Positions 15,877 through 25,217 of a DNA stretch of 64,000 nucleotides are shown one piece after another. The notes below the pieces were generated by a model. It had not been told where the DNA came from. It did no database searches and saw only the letters and a list, made by a program, of their open reading frames with translations. The stretch's first letter is position 1. Every line of letters begins with the position of its first letter. The stretch covers positions 1 through 64,000 of the forward strand of contig JAMPFK010000007.1 in the NCBI GenBank assembly GCA_023664485.1, read 5' to 3'. Both the position numbers and the translations under genes were made by a program. The DNA comes from Bacteroides fragilis. GTDB taxonomy: Bacteria > Bacillota > Clostridia > Lachnospirales > Lachnospiraceae.

Positions 15877-17490
15877 GTGGATAAATTGTTGGAAAAATTA
15901 AAGGAGTTAGGAAATAAAATATTGGCCTGGTGGAACCGTTTTACGACCAAACAGAAGACGCTGATCGTCATGGTTGTATCGGCGGTCGTACTGGCAATCG
16001 TTATTCTGGTCACAGTGCTGAATCAGCCAAAATATGTCCTGTTAAAGAACTGCGAGGATACGACGGAGGCGGCGAGCGTAAGGGATCTGCTGGAAGAAGA
16101 AGAACTCAGGTATAAGGTTTCCGATGACGGGCTGGAATTCAGGATTCTGAAAGAACAGCAGTCCGACGCGATTCTGCTGCTCGGTTCAAATAATATCAGG
16201 ACTGCGGGTTATGGCATCGAGAACGTAACGAACGGAGGTTTCGCTACGACGGAGTCCGATAAGCAGAGACAGTATAAATATTACATGGAGAAATATCTTG
16301 AAGACAATCTGTTTGAGCCTCAGAAAGCGGTGAACAGCGCGACGGTAACCTTGACTCTTCCGGAGAATACGGGGACGCTGATCGATTCCGATAAAGAGTC
16401 TTATGCGTCGATTACGCTGGATCTGAAAGAGGAGATATCTCCGGAAACGGCGGCGTCTCTCGCACGCGCGACGGCGACCGGCATCGGCAATCCGACGACC
16501 AGGAATATCGTTATCATGGATACGGAGGGGAATATGCTTTTCTCCGGCGATGACGATTATTCGGCATCGGGTACGGCAAACGCACAGCTTTCCGTGAAAT
16601 CGGAAGCGGAGAGAATCGTTACGAGCGAAGTAAAACAGGTGCTTCTCGGCACGAATGAATTTGATAAAATTGAAGTTGCGACCAATCTGGTATTGGATTT
16701 TTCCACGAGTTCCAGAACGGATCATACGTTTTCCGCACCGGAGGGCCGGGAAGAAGGGCAGTTGAGCCACGAGGATACATACAGTTCGATCAATGAAAGC
16801 GGCATCAGCGGTGTGCCGGGGACGGATTCCAACGGCGACGACGGCACTACATATGTATTGGAAGATAATAATGATTCGAGGTCCGAGACAACGGAGACAT
16901 CCCGCGACTATCTGCCGAATGAATCGATCGTCACGACGGAAACGCCGGCCGGCCTGATCAACTACGGCCAGTCCTCGCTGTCTGTTGCGATGATACGCCA
17001 TGTTGTCATCCGGGAAGAAGACGTCGAAAGGCAGGGGCTTCTCGACACGGTCACATGGGAAGAGTACAAACTGGCGAATCAGGACCGCACGAAGCTGGAA
17101 GTAGACGAGGATCTGTTTGATGTGGTCGCCAAGGCGACGGGCATCAATGTCGATAATATAGCGATTGTCGCTTATAGTGAGAACGTATTTTTTGATGATG
17201 AAGGATCCGGCATCAGCGCGACGGATATCATGCAGATCGTCCTGATCATCATTATCCTCGCCCTGCTCGCATTCGTCGTTCTGAGAAGCATGCGCGGCGA
17301 GAAACATGAGGAAGAGGAAGAAGAGCTTTCTGTGGAATCCCTGCTGCAATCCACGCCTGAGACGCAGCTTGAAGATATTTCGTTCGAGGATGAATCCGAG
17401 ACGAGGAAGCTGATCGGCAAATTCGTAGACGAGAATCCGGAGGCGGCGGCGAACCTGCTGCGCAACTGGCTGAACGAGGACTGGGGGTAA
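15877..17490 (+). CDS. fliF: Flagellar MS-ring protein FliF
   Basis: This 537-residue protein forms the membrane ring that anchors rod, export gate and switch. Two transmembrane helices, about 28-48 and 452-472, flank the large external ring-building domain (YscJ-like, from about 50). The last 40 residues (TRKLIGKFVDENPEAAANLL, then RNWLNEDWG) form the FliG-binding tail. It starts with GTG after GAGGAGAAA. fliG starts 5 bases after the stop, suggesting coupled translation. Confidence 0.97.
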   Translation: MDKLLEKLKELGNKILAWWNRFTTKQKTLIVMVVSAVVLAIVILVTVLNQPKYVLLKNCEDTTEAASVRDLLEEEELRYKVSDDGLEFRILKEQQSDAILLLGSNNIRTAGYGIENVTNGGFATTESDKQRQYKYYMEKYLEDNLFEPQKAVNSATVTLTLPENTGTLIDSDKESYASITLDLKEEISPETAASLARATATGIGNPTTRNIVIMDTEGNMLFSGDDDYSASGTANAQLSVKSEAERIVTSEVKQVLLGTNEFDKIEVATNLVLDFSTSSRTDHTFSAPEGREEGQLSHEDTYSSINESGISGVPGTDSNGDDGTTYVLEDNNDSRSETTETSRDYLPNESIVTTETPAGLINYGQSSLSVAMIRHVVIREEDVERQGLLDTVTWEEYKLANQDRTKLEVDEDLFDVVAKATGINVDNIAIVAYSENVFFDDEGSGISATDIMQIVLIIIILALLAFVVLRSMRGEKHEEEEEELSVESLLQSTPETQLEDISFEDESETRKLIGKFVDENPEAAANLLRNWLNEDWG

Positions 17491-17495
17491 GAACG

Positions 17496-18509
17496 ATGGC
17501 AAAATCGGATGAAAAGATTACCGGTCTGCAGAAGGCGGCTATCCTGCTGATCGCTCTTGGGCCGGAAAAATCATCGAATATCTTTAAACACTTAAAAGAA
17601 GACGAAATCGAAGAGCTGACGTTGGAAATCGCGAATACGAGGACCATTACGCCGCAGGTGCGGGACGAAGTGCTGGAGGAATTCTATCAGGTATGCCTGG
17701 CACAGCAGTATATCGCCGAGGGCGGTATCAATTATGCGAAGGAAGTTTTGGAGAAGTCTTTCGGCGTAGACAGGGCGCGGGACGTTATCGGCAAGCTGAC
17801 CGCTTCTTTGCAGGTGAAGCCTTTCGAATTCGTCAGAAAAACAGATCCTTCACAGTTATTGAACTTTATTCAGGATGAGCATCCTCAGACGATCGCCCTG
17901 ATCTTATCTTACTTATCGGCAGGGCAGTCTGCGCTTATCATATCCGCGCTTCCGCCCGACAGGCAGGCGGACGTGGCAAAGCGTATAGCGGTAATGGACA
18001 GAACGAGTCCGGACATTATCAAAGAGGTGGAGAAAGTTTTGGAATCCAAGCTGGCATCCCTGGTAAATCAGGATTACACTATTGTCGGCGGCGTCGATGC
18101 GGTTGTGGAAATTTTGAATACGGTAGACCGCGGTACAGAGAAACACATTATGGAGACGCTGGAAATTGAAGAACCGGAGCTTGCGGATGAGATCCGGAAG
18201 AAGATGTTCGTATTTGAAGATATCCTTCTGCTCGACGACAGAGCGATCCAGCGCGTACTGCGCGATGTGGATAACAGCGATCTTGCGATCGCATTGAAAG
18301 GTTCCAACGAAGAGGTGCAGAACGCGATCTTCAACAACCTGTCCAAGCGTCTTGCGGTTATGATCAAGGAAGATATGGAGTTCATGGGCCCTGTTCGCAT
18401 GAAGGACGTAGAGGAAGCACAGCAGAAGATCGTAAATATTATCAGGAAACTGGAAGATTCTGCGGAAATTGTTATCTCCAGAGGCGGAGGTGACGAGATT
18501 GTTGTCTAG
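17496..18509 (+). CDS. fliG: Flagellar motor switch protein FliG
   Basis: This 337-residue rotor protein transmits torque from the MotAB stator. The N-terminal domain (GLQKAAILLIALGPEKSSNI) binds FliF, the middle domain has the EHPQTIALILSYL hallmark, and the C-terminal domain has FEDILLLDDRAIQRVLRDVD with the charged torque helix. Its 3' end carries a GGAGGTGA ribosome site (18486-18493) for fliH, and the two genes overlap slightly. Confidence 0.97.
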   Translation: MAKSDEKITGLQKAAILLIALGPEKSSNIFKHLKEDEIEELTLEIANTRTITPQVRDEVLEEFYQVCLAQQYIAEGGINYAKEVLEKSFGVDRARDVIGKLTASLQVKPFEFVRKTDPSQLLNFIQDEHPQTIALILSYLSAGQSALIISALPPDRQADVAKRIAVMDRTSPDIIKEVEKVLESKLASLVNQDYTIVGGVDAVVEILNTVDRGTEKHIMETLEIEEPELADEIRKKMFVFEDILLLDDRAIQRVLRDVDNSDLAIALKGSNEEVQNAIFNNLSKRLAVMIKEDMEFMGPVRMKDVEEAQQKIVNIIRKLEDSAEIVISRGGGDEIVV

Positions 18510-19401
18510 GAACGTATATAAATCAAGCTGGGTCGTCGTGGAGAACGATGATAAATGTCTGATCGACAGTAATTCCCGCCTCGTCAGCCGGATTGAGGAA
18601 CGGGAAGCGGACAGGAGAAAAAAGGCCGCGCTGGCCGCCGGCGAAGAAGTGGATATGGACGGTTTTATGGGCGGCCTTATCGGAGAACGGATCGATGCGC
18701 AGGACTATGAAGAAGATGCAGAAGGCGGCAGCGTGTTAAAGGCGGCGGAAGAGGTCCCGGCAGGCCCCACGCCGGAGGAACTCCGGGAGCAGGCGGAAGC
18801 CGAGCTGGAAGCGGCGAGGCAGGAAGCGGAGCAGATCCGCCGGATGGCGAACGCCGACGCCGCCAAAGAAAAGCAGGCTGCGGCGGAGGAAGGCAGAAGG
18901 GCCGGATACGATGAGGGGTATCGGATGGCTCAGGCAGAAGCCGGTAAAATGCGCAGGGAGCTGGAGGAAGAACGTTCCCGGATGGAGGCGGAGTACGGGC
19001 AGCTTGTGGCAGAACTGGAACCGCAGTTCATCGATACGATTACGGCAGTCTATAATCATGTTTTTCATGTGGAATTAGAAAACGAAAGAAATATCCTGGT
19101 GCATCTGATCGAAACGACTTTGCGGAAAATAGAGAGTAGCAGGACTTTTATTGTGCATGTTTCCAGGGATGATTATCCGTATGTCAATATGCAGAAAAAG
19201 ATGCTGACAGAAAGCGCGGTGGGAGGCCGGGGCATTGTCGAGGTCGTAGAGGACATTACGCTGCATAAGAATGAATGCATGATCGAAACGGACGGCGGTA
19301 TTTTTGACTGCGGCGTGGGAACGCAGCTGGAAGAGCTGACAAAGCGACTGAGATTGTTGTCTTTCGAGAAAGACGAAACAGATTTTCAGGGCAGTATTTA
19401 G
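18499..19401 (+). CDS. fliH: Flagellar export ATPase regulator FliH
   Basis: This protein of about 300 residues lies between fliG and fliI, the invariant place of fliH. The middle (about 90-160) is an Ala/Glu-rich coiled coil, and the C-terminal 110 residues match the FliH/HrpE family (VELENERNILVHLIETTLRK onward). FliH dimers hold the FliI ATPase at the export gate. The start is a TTG: GGAGGTGA at 18486-18493 inside fliG points to TTG at 18499 (or 18502); GTG at 18490 is within that site. The acidic, low-conservation N-terminal half is usual. Confidence 0.88.
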   Translation: MLSRNVYKSSWVVVENDDKCLIDSNSRLVSRIEEREADRRKKAALAAGEEVDMDGFMGGLIGERIDAQDYEEDAEGGSVLKAAEEVPAGPTPEELREQAEAELEAARQEAEQIRRMANADAAKEKQAAAEEGRRAGYDEGYRMAQAEAGKMRRELEEERSRMEAEYGQLVAELEPQFIDTITAVYNHVFHVELENERNILVHLIETTLRKIESSRTFIVHVSRDDYPYVNMQKKMLTESAVGGRGIVEVVEDITLHKNECMIETDGGIFDCGVGTQLEELTKRLRLLSFEKDETDFQGSI

Positions 19402-19422
19402 GGGTGTGTAAAAGAAGGGGTT

Positions 19423-20730
19423 ATGATAGATTTTACGAAATACAGCAGAATTGCTGATTATACTTTTTTTAAAAGTATGGGAAAAGTGGAAAATGTAGTA
19501 GGGCTTACGATAGAATCTGCGGGGCCGGAGGCAAAGCTGGGCGATCTGTGCAGGGTGTTTCCGGCGGATAAGGATCTGCCGCCCATTATGTCGGAGGTAG
19601 TCGGCTTTAAAGGGCGCAGGACTCTGTTAATGCCCTATGAAAAGACCGAGGGCATCGGAATCGGCTGTATGGTGGAAAACACGGGGATTCCCCTTTCCGT
19701 ACAGGTGAGCGACGCGCTTCTGGGACAGGTATTGGACGGACTGGGCAGGTACGACGGTATGGAGGATGCGGGACAGATGTTCAGTTATCCGATCGAAGCC
19801 GCGCCGCCGGATGCGATGGAAAGAGAAATCATCGACGAGGTGCTTTCCCTCGGCGTAAAGGCTGTCGATGGGCTGATGACGATCGGAAAGGGCCAGAGAA
19901 TCGGCATTTTTGCCGGTTCGGGCGTTGGAAAATCCACCCTGATGGGGATGTTCGCCCGCAATACCAAAGCGGATATCAACGTCATCGCCCTGATCGGAGA
20001 GCGCGGCAGGGAAGTAAGGGAATTTATCGAACGGGATCTGGGACCGGAAGGGATGCGCCGCTCCGTCGTCGTCGTTGCGACTTCGGATAAACCGGCGCTG
20101 GAAAGAAAGAAGGCCGCCCAGACGGCGACGGCGATTGCGGAATATTTCAGGGATCAGGGAAAAGACGTGCTGTTGATGATGGATTCTCTGACCCGTTTTT
20201 CAATGGCACAGCGGGAGATCGGGCTGGCCAGCGGGGAGCCGCCGGTATCCAGAGGATATCCGCCAAGCGTTTATTCCGAGATGCCAAAGCTGCTGGAGCG
20301 CGCGGGACGTTCTGCAAGAGGCTCTATCACGGGCCTGTATACGGTGCTTGTGGATGGCGACGATTTCAACGAACCAATTACCGATACGGCCAGAAGTATT
20401 CTGGACGGGCATATTATGCTGGACCGTAAGCTTGCCCATAAGAACCACTATCCGGCGATCGATGTGCTGCAGAGCATTTCCAGATGTATGAGCCAGATCG
20501 TGCCGAAAGAGCATAAGACGGCGGCCGGTAAGCTGAAAAATGTGCTGGCGACCTATAATGAGGCGGAAGATCTGATCAATATCGGCGCCTATAAGAGCGG
20601 AAGCAATAAAAATATCGACTATGCGATCGAAAAGATAGACGCCGTGAACGATTATCTGATGCAGGATGTGGAAAGCAAGTACGATTATGAGCAGGAGCTT
20701 GCGCTGTTAAAGGAGCTGTTCGCACAATAA
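19423..20730 (+). CDS. fliI: Flagellum-specific ATP synthase FliI
   Basis: This 435-residue ATPase of the type III export apparatus is related to F1 beta. It has a P-loop GSGVGKSTLMG (about residues 166-176), the GERGREVREFIERDLG motif, Walker B VLLMMDSLTRF and the PSVYSEMPKLLERAGR stretch. It energises export with FliH and FliJ, encoded on either side. The ATG follows GAAGGGG. Confidence 0.97.
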   Translation: MIDFTKYSRIADYTFFKSMGKVENVVGLTIESAGPEAKLGDLCRVFPADKDLPPIMSEVVGFKGRRTLLMPYEKTEGIGIGCMVENTGIPLSVQVSDALLGQVLDGLGRYDGMEDAGQMFSYPIEAAPPDAMEREIIDEVLSLGVKAVDGLMTIGKGQRIGIFAGSGVGKSTLMGMFARNTKADINVIALIGERGREVREFIERDLGPEGMRRSVVVVATSDKPALERKKAAQTATAIAEYFRDQGKDVLLMMDSLTRFSMAQREIGLASGEPPVSRGYPPSVYSEMPKLLERAGRSARGSITGLYTVLVDGDDFNEPITDTARSILDGHIMLDRKLAHKNHYPAIDVLQSISRCMSQIVPKEHKTAAGKLKNVLATYNEAEDLINIGAYKSGSNKNIDYAIEKIDAVNDYLMQDVESKYDYEQELALLKELFAQ

Positions 20731-20755
20731 CGGCATATGGAAAGGCTGTGGAAGC

Positions 20756-21217
20756 ATGGCGAAGTTCAGATACAGGATGCAGAGCATTCTGAATATCAAG
20801 GTCCAGATGGAAAATCAGGCGAAAATGGAGCTGGGGCAGGCACAGCGGCGGCTGTTGGAGGAAGAAGAACGTCTGGAAGGGCTTTATCATAGAAAAGAGT
20901 ATTATCTGGAAGAGGGCAGGAAGCTGCGGATGGATTCGCTCAGGGTACAGAGCCTGCGGGATAATGAATACGCGTCGGCGCGTATGGAGGAGTATATAGA
21001 GGAGCAGAAAGAAAATGTAAGGAAAGCTGAGCTTCTGGTGGAAGAGGCGAGACAGAAGCTTCAGGAGGTCATGAAAGAGCGGAAAGCGCAGGAAAAGCTC
21101 AGGGAGAAAGCGTTCGCACAGTTCATGGCGGAAGAAAATGCGAAAGAAAGCAAGGAAATAGATGAACTGACAAGCTATACCTATGGACAAAAAAGGGGCA
21201 GGAATGAGGGATTATAG
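20756..21217 (+). CDS. fliJ: Flagellar export chaperone/stalk protein FliJ
   Basis: This 153-residue all-helical protein directly follows fliI. It begins MAKFRYRMQSILNIKVQMEN, the FliJ pattern of an N-terminal FxYRxQSxLxxK, and is otherwise a charged coiled coil. FliJ forms the stalk inside the FliI hexamer and links it to FlhA. The stop codon abuts the next start (TAG at 21215-21217, ATG at 21218), so translation is probably coupled to motE. Confidence 0.9.
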   Translation: MAKFRYRMQSILNIKVQMENQAKMELGQAQRRLLEEEERLEGLYHRKEYYLEEGRKLRMDSLRVQSLRDNEYASARMEEYIEEQKENVRKAELLVEEARQKLQEVMKERKAQEKLREKAFAQFMAEENAKESKEIDELTSYTYGQKRGRNEGL

Positions 21218-22081
21218 ATGGCAGAAGCATTTGATGTGGTAGATACCAAAGCGGAGAAAAAAAGGCTCAGGGATGAGCGTAAAAAAATAAAGGACGAACG
21301 GAAGGCACAGAAGAAGGAAGCAAAGCAGCGCGCAAAGGAGATTTCCGCGCAGGAAGCGGAGCTGGACGATGAAGGCGGCGGTATATCGGCTTTTTTGGTG
21401 ACGGTCGTGATCGTCGTCATCTGGATCGGCATTCTGTGTCTGCTTGTGAAGCTGGATATCGGCGGATTCGGTTCCAATGTGCTGGCGCCCGTTTTAAAGG
21501 ATGTGCCGGTGATCAATAAGATTCTTCCGGCGGAGTCGGTCGTTTCCACGGACGATGAGGAAGCGTATGGCGGTTATACCAGTCTGAAAGAGGCAGTCGA
21601 TTATATCAGGGAGCTGGAGCTGGAGCTGGCGCAGGCGCAGTCCACGAGCAATATGGATACGGAAGAGCTGGAAGAGCTCAGGGCGGAGGTAGAACGCTTA
21701 AAGACCTTTGAGGACAGACAGGTCGAGTTCGACAGGATCCAGACGGAATTTTATAACGAGGTCGTTTATGCGGAGAATGGGCCGGGCCCTGAAGAATATC
21801 AGAAATATTATGAACTCATCGATCCGACGAATGCGGAATATTTATATAAGCAGGTCGTAGAGCAGCTTCAGCAGGACGCGAAGCTCACCGATTACGCACA
21901 GGCGTACGCGTCGATGGAACCGGAAGCGGCCGCAAAGATTTTCGAATCCATGACGAACGATTTGGATCTGGTGGCGAAAATTTTAAGCCAGATGAATGCG
22001 GCGAGCAGAGGAAATATACTGGCGAATATGGACGCGGAGATCGCCGCGCGGGTGACAAGAATTATGGATCCGGAATCATAA
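21218..22081 (+). CDS. motE: MotE-family flagellar protein (stator chaperone type)
   Basis: This 287-residue protein has a very basic N-terminal helix (11-45), one membrane segment (57-78), a coiled coil (about 130-170) and a C-terminal domain related to the MgtE N-terminal domain (about 205-285, MEPEAAAKIFESMTNDLDLV). Genes of this build between fliJ and fliK in Firmicutes are called MotE or YlxF. They are proposed to help MotB/stator function. The cell-envelope topology (cytoplasmic N-terminus) is inferred from charge. Confidence 0.8.
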   Translation: MAEAFDVVDTKAEKKRLRDERKKIKDERKAQKKEAKQRAKEISAQEAELDDEGGGISAFLVTVVIVVIWIGILCLLVKLDIGGFGSNVLAPVLKDVPVINKILPAESVVSTDDEEAYGGYTSLKEAVDYIRELELELAQAQSTSNMDTEELEELRAEVERLKTFEDRQVEFDRIQTEFYNEVVYAENGPGPEEYQKYYELIDPTNAEYLYKQVVEQLQQDAKLTDYAQAYASMEPEAAAKIFESMTNDLDLVAKILSQMNAASRGNILANMDAEIAARVTRIMDPES

Positions 22082-22166
22082 ATATGGTCGTCAGCCCTTC
22101 ATAAAAACGGAGAGCTTTACGATATATAAATTGGAACCTTGAAAACTAAAGGAAGGAGGAAGGTAA

Positions 22167-23861
22167 ATGGCAAGCATACCTGTGAACAATAATTTGAATG
22201 CGTTCAGCCGTATGGTGAACAAAACGGCGGGCGCGCAGGGAAGCCAGACAGCTCCGTATGCGAACGCTTCTTATGCGAAGCAGGAAGAAGCTTTAAAAGA
22301 CAGCTTCAATATGGTGATGAACCGTCTGAACGCGCAGGCAGGACCAGCGGCGGATGTACAGAGCATAAGCCAGCCGGGAGCCGGAACGCAGGCCGCGGCA
22401 AAGATGCAGACCGCGGTAAAAGCCCAGCCGATCGTGAATACGCAGACGGCGGCGGACCGGCAGACATCGTCATCGGGCACGTCTGCAGCGGACAGCGCGA
22501 AACAGGATACGGCGCAGGATGCGAAAGTGTCGGAGACGGGCGGCAATGCGGCCGATGCGGCGCAAAAGGACAACGCATCGGATACGGTACAGAACGATGA
22601 AGCGGCAGAAAATGCGGCGGAAGGAAACAAGGCCGTGGAAGAACCGGCAAAGAGCGGTGCGGCCGATGAACAGGAGGCTGCGATAACGGAAGCGGGCCAG
22701 GAGCTTGTGAAGGACGTTGCAAAGGAAATGGGCGTTACGGCAGAAGAGGTAGAGGAGGTTATGGAGATTCTTGGACTGAGCGCTGTCCAGCTGCTTGATC
22801 CTGAGAACATGAAACAGCTTCTGATAACGATTTCCGGGAATGAGGATCCGCTTTCCATCATAACCGACGGCGAGCTTTACGGACATCTTCAGAGTCTTCT
22901 GGATACGGTATCGGCGAGTCTGGATGAATTGCAGACGGAGCTCGGACTTCCGAAGGAAGAGCTGAAAGCGCTCGCAGCCGGGATGGCGGCAGCCGGGGAA
23001 TCCGTTGAAACGGTGAAAACGGCGGAAACGCCGGAAGTGGTGAAAACGCCGGAAACGTCGGAAATGCCGGAGGAACCGGCAGCGGAGGATGCAGAGGATA
23101 TGGAAACGCCCTCTCTGGAAGGCATGAAGGATTATGCGGTAACGGTGCACAGAGACGGCGGGGAAGTGAAGGTTAAGGTACAGGTGGATGATGCCGGTGC
23201 GAACCGGAGCGTGCGGGAAGAAGTAACGCGGACGCCCGAAGTGCAGACGGAGCGCGAAACGAAATCCGACAACAGGGGCTCTTTTGAAGAAAACAGAGGA
23301 GAAAGCAGCCCGCAGGAGCCTTTTATCATGCAGGCGCCCGTCGAACAGCAGAGCCTGAACGAAGCGGCGGCAGGACAGCAGATCTCAGAGCGTTCCGCCA
23401 GTCCGGAAGAGATCATGAATCAGATCACGGAATACATCAGGATCAATCTGAGGAGCGACGTACAGGAGATGGAGCTGCAGCTGCATCCGGCAAGCCTTGG
23501 AACCGTCAACGTACAGCTGGCGGCAAAGGACGGTGTGATAACGGCACAGTTCACGGCGCAGAACGAAACGGTCAAAGAGGCGATCGAAGGCCAGCTCGTT
23601 CAGTTAAAAGAGCAGTTCGAGGAGCAGGGAATCAAAGTGGAGGCGGTGGAAGTCACCGTAGCGAATTATCGGTTCGAGCAGAACTTTTCCGGCAGGGAAG
23701 AAAACCAGGAAGAGGGAAAACGGAATGGGAAGAAGGGGCCGAGAAGAATCGATCTGAACGCTCTGGATCTGGAAGAGCTTCCGGAGGATATGGAAGACTC
23801 TGAAAGAATCGCGGCGGAAATGATGGCGCAGAACGGCAACACGGTTGATTACACGGCATAG
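22167..23861 (+). CDS. fliK: Flagellar hook-length control protein FliK
   Basis: This 564-residue protein has the expected two-part build. There is a long Ala/Gln/Glu-rich, low-complexity N-terminal part and a conserved C-terminal hook-length domain (about 425-505) with MELQLHPASLGTVNVQL and TVKEAIEGQLVQLKEQF. FliK is exported while the hook grows and switches the export gate to late substrates. The Ala-rich region includes runs built on KTAETPEVVKTPETSEMPEE, which look like small duplications. An AAGGAGGAAGG ribosome site precedes the ATG. Location between motE and flgD supports the call. Confidence 0.92.
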   Translation: MASIPVNNNLNAFSRMVNKTAGAQGSQTAPYANASYAKQEEALKDSFNMVMNRLNAQAGPAADVQSISQPGAGTQAAAKMQTAVKAQPIVNTQTAADRQTSSSGTSAADSAKQDTAQDAKVSETGGNAADAAQKDNASDTVQNDEAAENAAEGNKAVEEPAKSGAADEQEAAITEAGQELVKDVAKEMGVTAEEVEEVMEILGLSAVQLLDPENMKQLLITISGNEDPLSIITDGELYGHLQSLLDTVSASLDELQTELGLPKEELKALAAGMAAAGESVETVKTAETPEVVKTPETSEMPEEPAAEDAEDMETPSLEGMKDYAVTVHRDGGEVKVKVQVDDAGANRSVREEVTRTPEVQTERETKSDNRGSFEENRGESSPQEPFIMQAPVEQQSLNEAAAGQQISERSASPEEIMNQITEYIRINLRSDVQEMELQLHPASLGTVNVQLAAKDGVITAQFTAQNETVKEAIEGQLVQLKEQFEEQGIKVEAVEVTVANYRFEQNFSGREENQEEGKRNGKKGPRRIDLNALDLEELPEDMEDSERIAAEMMAQNGNTVDYTA

Positions 23862-23932
23862 CATCACAAAGCTTCTCCAAAGCAGCAGAGATTGAAACAG
23901 AAAAATGAAATAATAAAGAAAGGAGAACGGAT

Positions 23933-24697
23933 ATGATAGCACAAATTGAAAACGGTAAGCTCGTAGAAACCGCTTCGCAGGCATCCGTTAAAGAAAGCGA
24001 AAAGAAAAAGACGAATTCCACAGTCGATAAGGATCAGTTCTTACAGCTTCTTGTAGCGCAGATGAAATATCAGGATCCGCTGGAGCCGACTTCCAATACG
24101 GAATATATTTCACAGTACGCGACTTTCTCGGAATTAGAGCAGATGCAGAACATGAGCGCATCTTTGGAGCTGGCGAGGGCATCCAGCCTGGTAGGCCAGA
24201 CCGTCCTGATGAAAGTGACGGATTCCGAAGGAAAGACGACGACCGCACAGGGCAATGTCGATTATGTATATTATGAGAACAATAAGGCGTACCTTTCCAT
24301 CAACGGAGAGCTTTATTCGATGGATAATCTGGATACGGTGGCGGATCCGAATTATCTGGCGGCTTATACGATGGGTGCGGAGTTCCTGAACGCGTACAAC
24401 AAGCTTCCGATTTTACAGCTTCTCACATTGGAAGATGAGGAAGCGGTGAAGAAACTGGATGAGACTTATCAGAACATGACGGATTATCAGAAGAAGTTTA
24501 TCAACGACGATTATGTGAGCGGCCTCAAAAAGTATGTTGAAAAGATCGAGGAACTGAAAGCGGGCCAGGAACAGGAAGACGGCGATAAGACGGATAAGAC
24601 GGAGACCGGTCAGGATAAGACGGACGGGGCCGGCAAAACGGATGGAACCGATAAAGAAAGCGAGACCGGCAAAGGCGACAGCGCAGATACGAAGTAA
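23933..24697 (+). CDS. flgD: Flagellar hook assembly scaffold FlgD
   Basis: This 254-residue protein has the FlgD hallmark KDQFLQLLVAQMKYQDPLEP at about 31-50 and the ARASSLVGQTV stretch after it. FlgD caps the growing hook and lets FlgE subunits add. Residues about 206-254 form an unusual hydrophilic tail built on Asp-Lys-Thr-Gly, absent from short FlgD proteins. It has an AAAGGAGAAC ribosome site. Confidence 0.93.
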   Translation: MIAQIENGKLVETASQASVKESEKKKTNSTVDKDQFLQLLVAQMKYQDPLEPTSNTEYISQYATFSELEQMQNMSASLELARASSLVGQTVLMKVTDSEGKTTTAQGNVDYVYYENNKAYLSINGELYSMDNLDTVADPNYLAAYTMGAEFLNAYNKLPILQLLTLEDEEAVKKLDETYQNMTDYQKKFINDDYVSGLKKYVEKIEELKAGQEQEDGDKTDKTETGQDKTDGAGKTDGTDKESETGKGDSADTK

Positions 24698-24730
24698 GGA
24701 AACACGGCAGTCTCAAGGAGGAGAAAGGTT

Positions 24731-25135
24731 ATGAAGATTCAGAATAACGGATTCCTTTCCCTGGAGCAGTTACAGGATCAATATCTTGGCCGGAACAGCA
24801 GGCAGGTGCAGAGCCATTCTTCCGGAGAAGAACTCAGCTTTCAGGATATTTTATCCCGGAAAACGGAGAAGCCCGGAACCGGAGAAGTAAAATTCTCCAA
24901 ACATGCCGCGGGCAGGCTGGCGGACAGAAATATTGAACTGACAGAGGAACAGGTAGAACGCCTGAATCTGGGTGCCGCGAAAGCCGGTGCGAAAGGAATT
25001 AATGAATCGCTGGTCATCGTCGATTCCTTTGCATTTATCGTGAATGTACCGAACCACACGGTCATCACGGCAATGGAACGGACGGAAACAGACGAAAATG
25101 TATTCACAAACATAGATGGAGCCGTAATTATTTAG
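24731..25135 (+). CDS. Flagellar operon protein of the TIGR02530 type
   Basis: This 134-residue protein sits between flgD and flgE, where Firmicutes flagellar operons carry a small conserved gene. The conserved core is FSKHAAGRLADRNIELTEEQ followed by INESLVIVDSFAFIVNVPN and a TVITAM strand. No membrane segment is seen. The family has no settled role; the position suggests a part in hook assembly or export. Confidence 0.85.
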   Translation: MKIQNNGFLSLEQLQDQYLGRNSRQVQSHSSGEELSFQDILSRKTEKPGTGEVKFSKHAAGRLADRNIELTEEQVERLNLGAAKAGAKGINESLVIVDSFAFIVNVPNHTVITAMERTETDENVFTNIDGAVII

Positions 25136-25217
25136 CCGGACCTTTACGGAGGCTTATGTTCCTGACTGACAGAGGGAACGGGCGGCGCATCGCAGTATTT
25201 TAAGGAGGTCATTCATT

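Noticed and set aside
16186..17502. 438-codon reverse-strand open frame across fliF
   Set aside because: It lies wholly antisense to a certain gene, is rich in Arg/Ile/Phe as expected from reversed codons, and resembles no protein.
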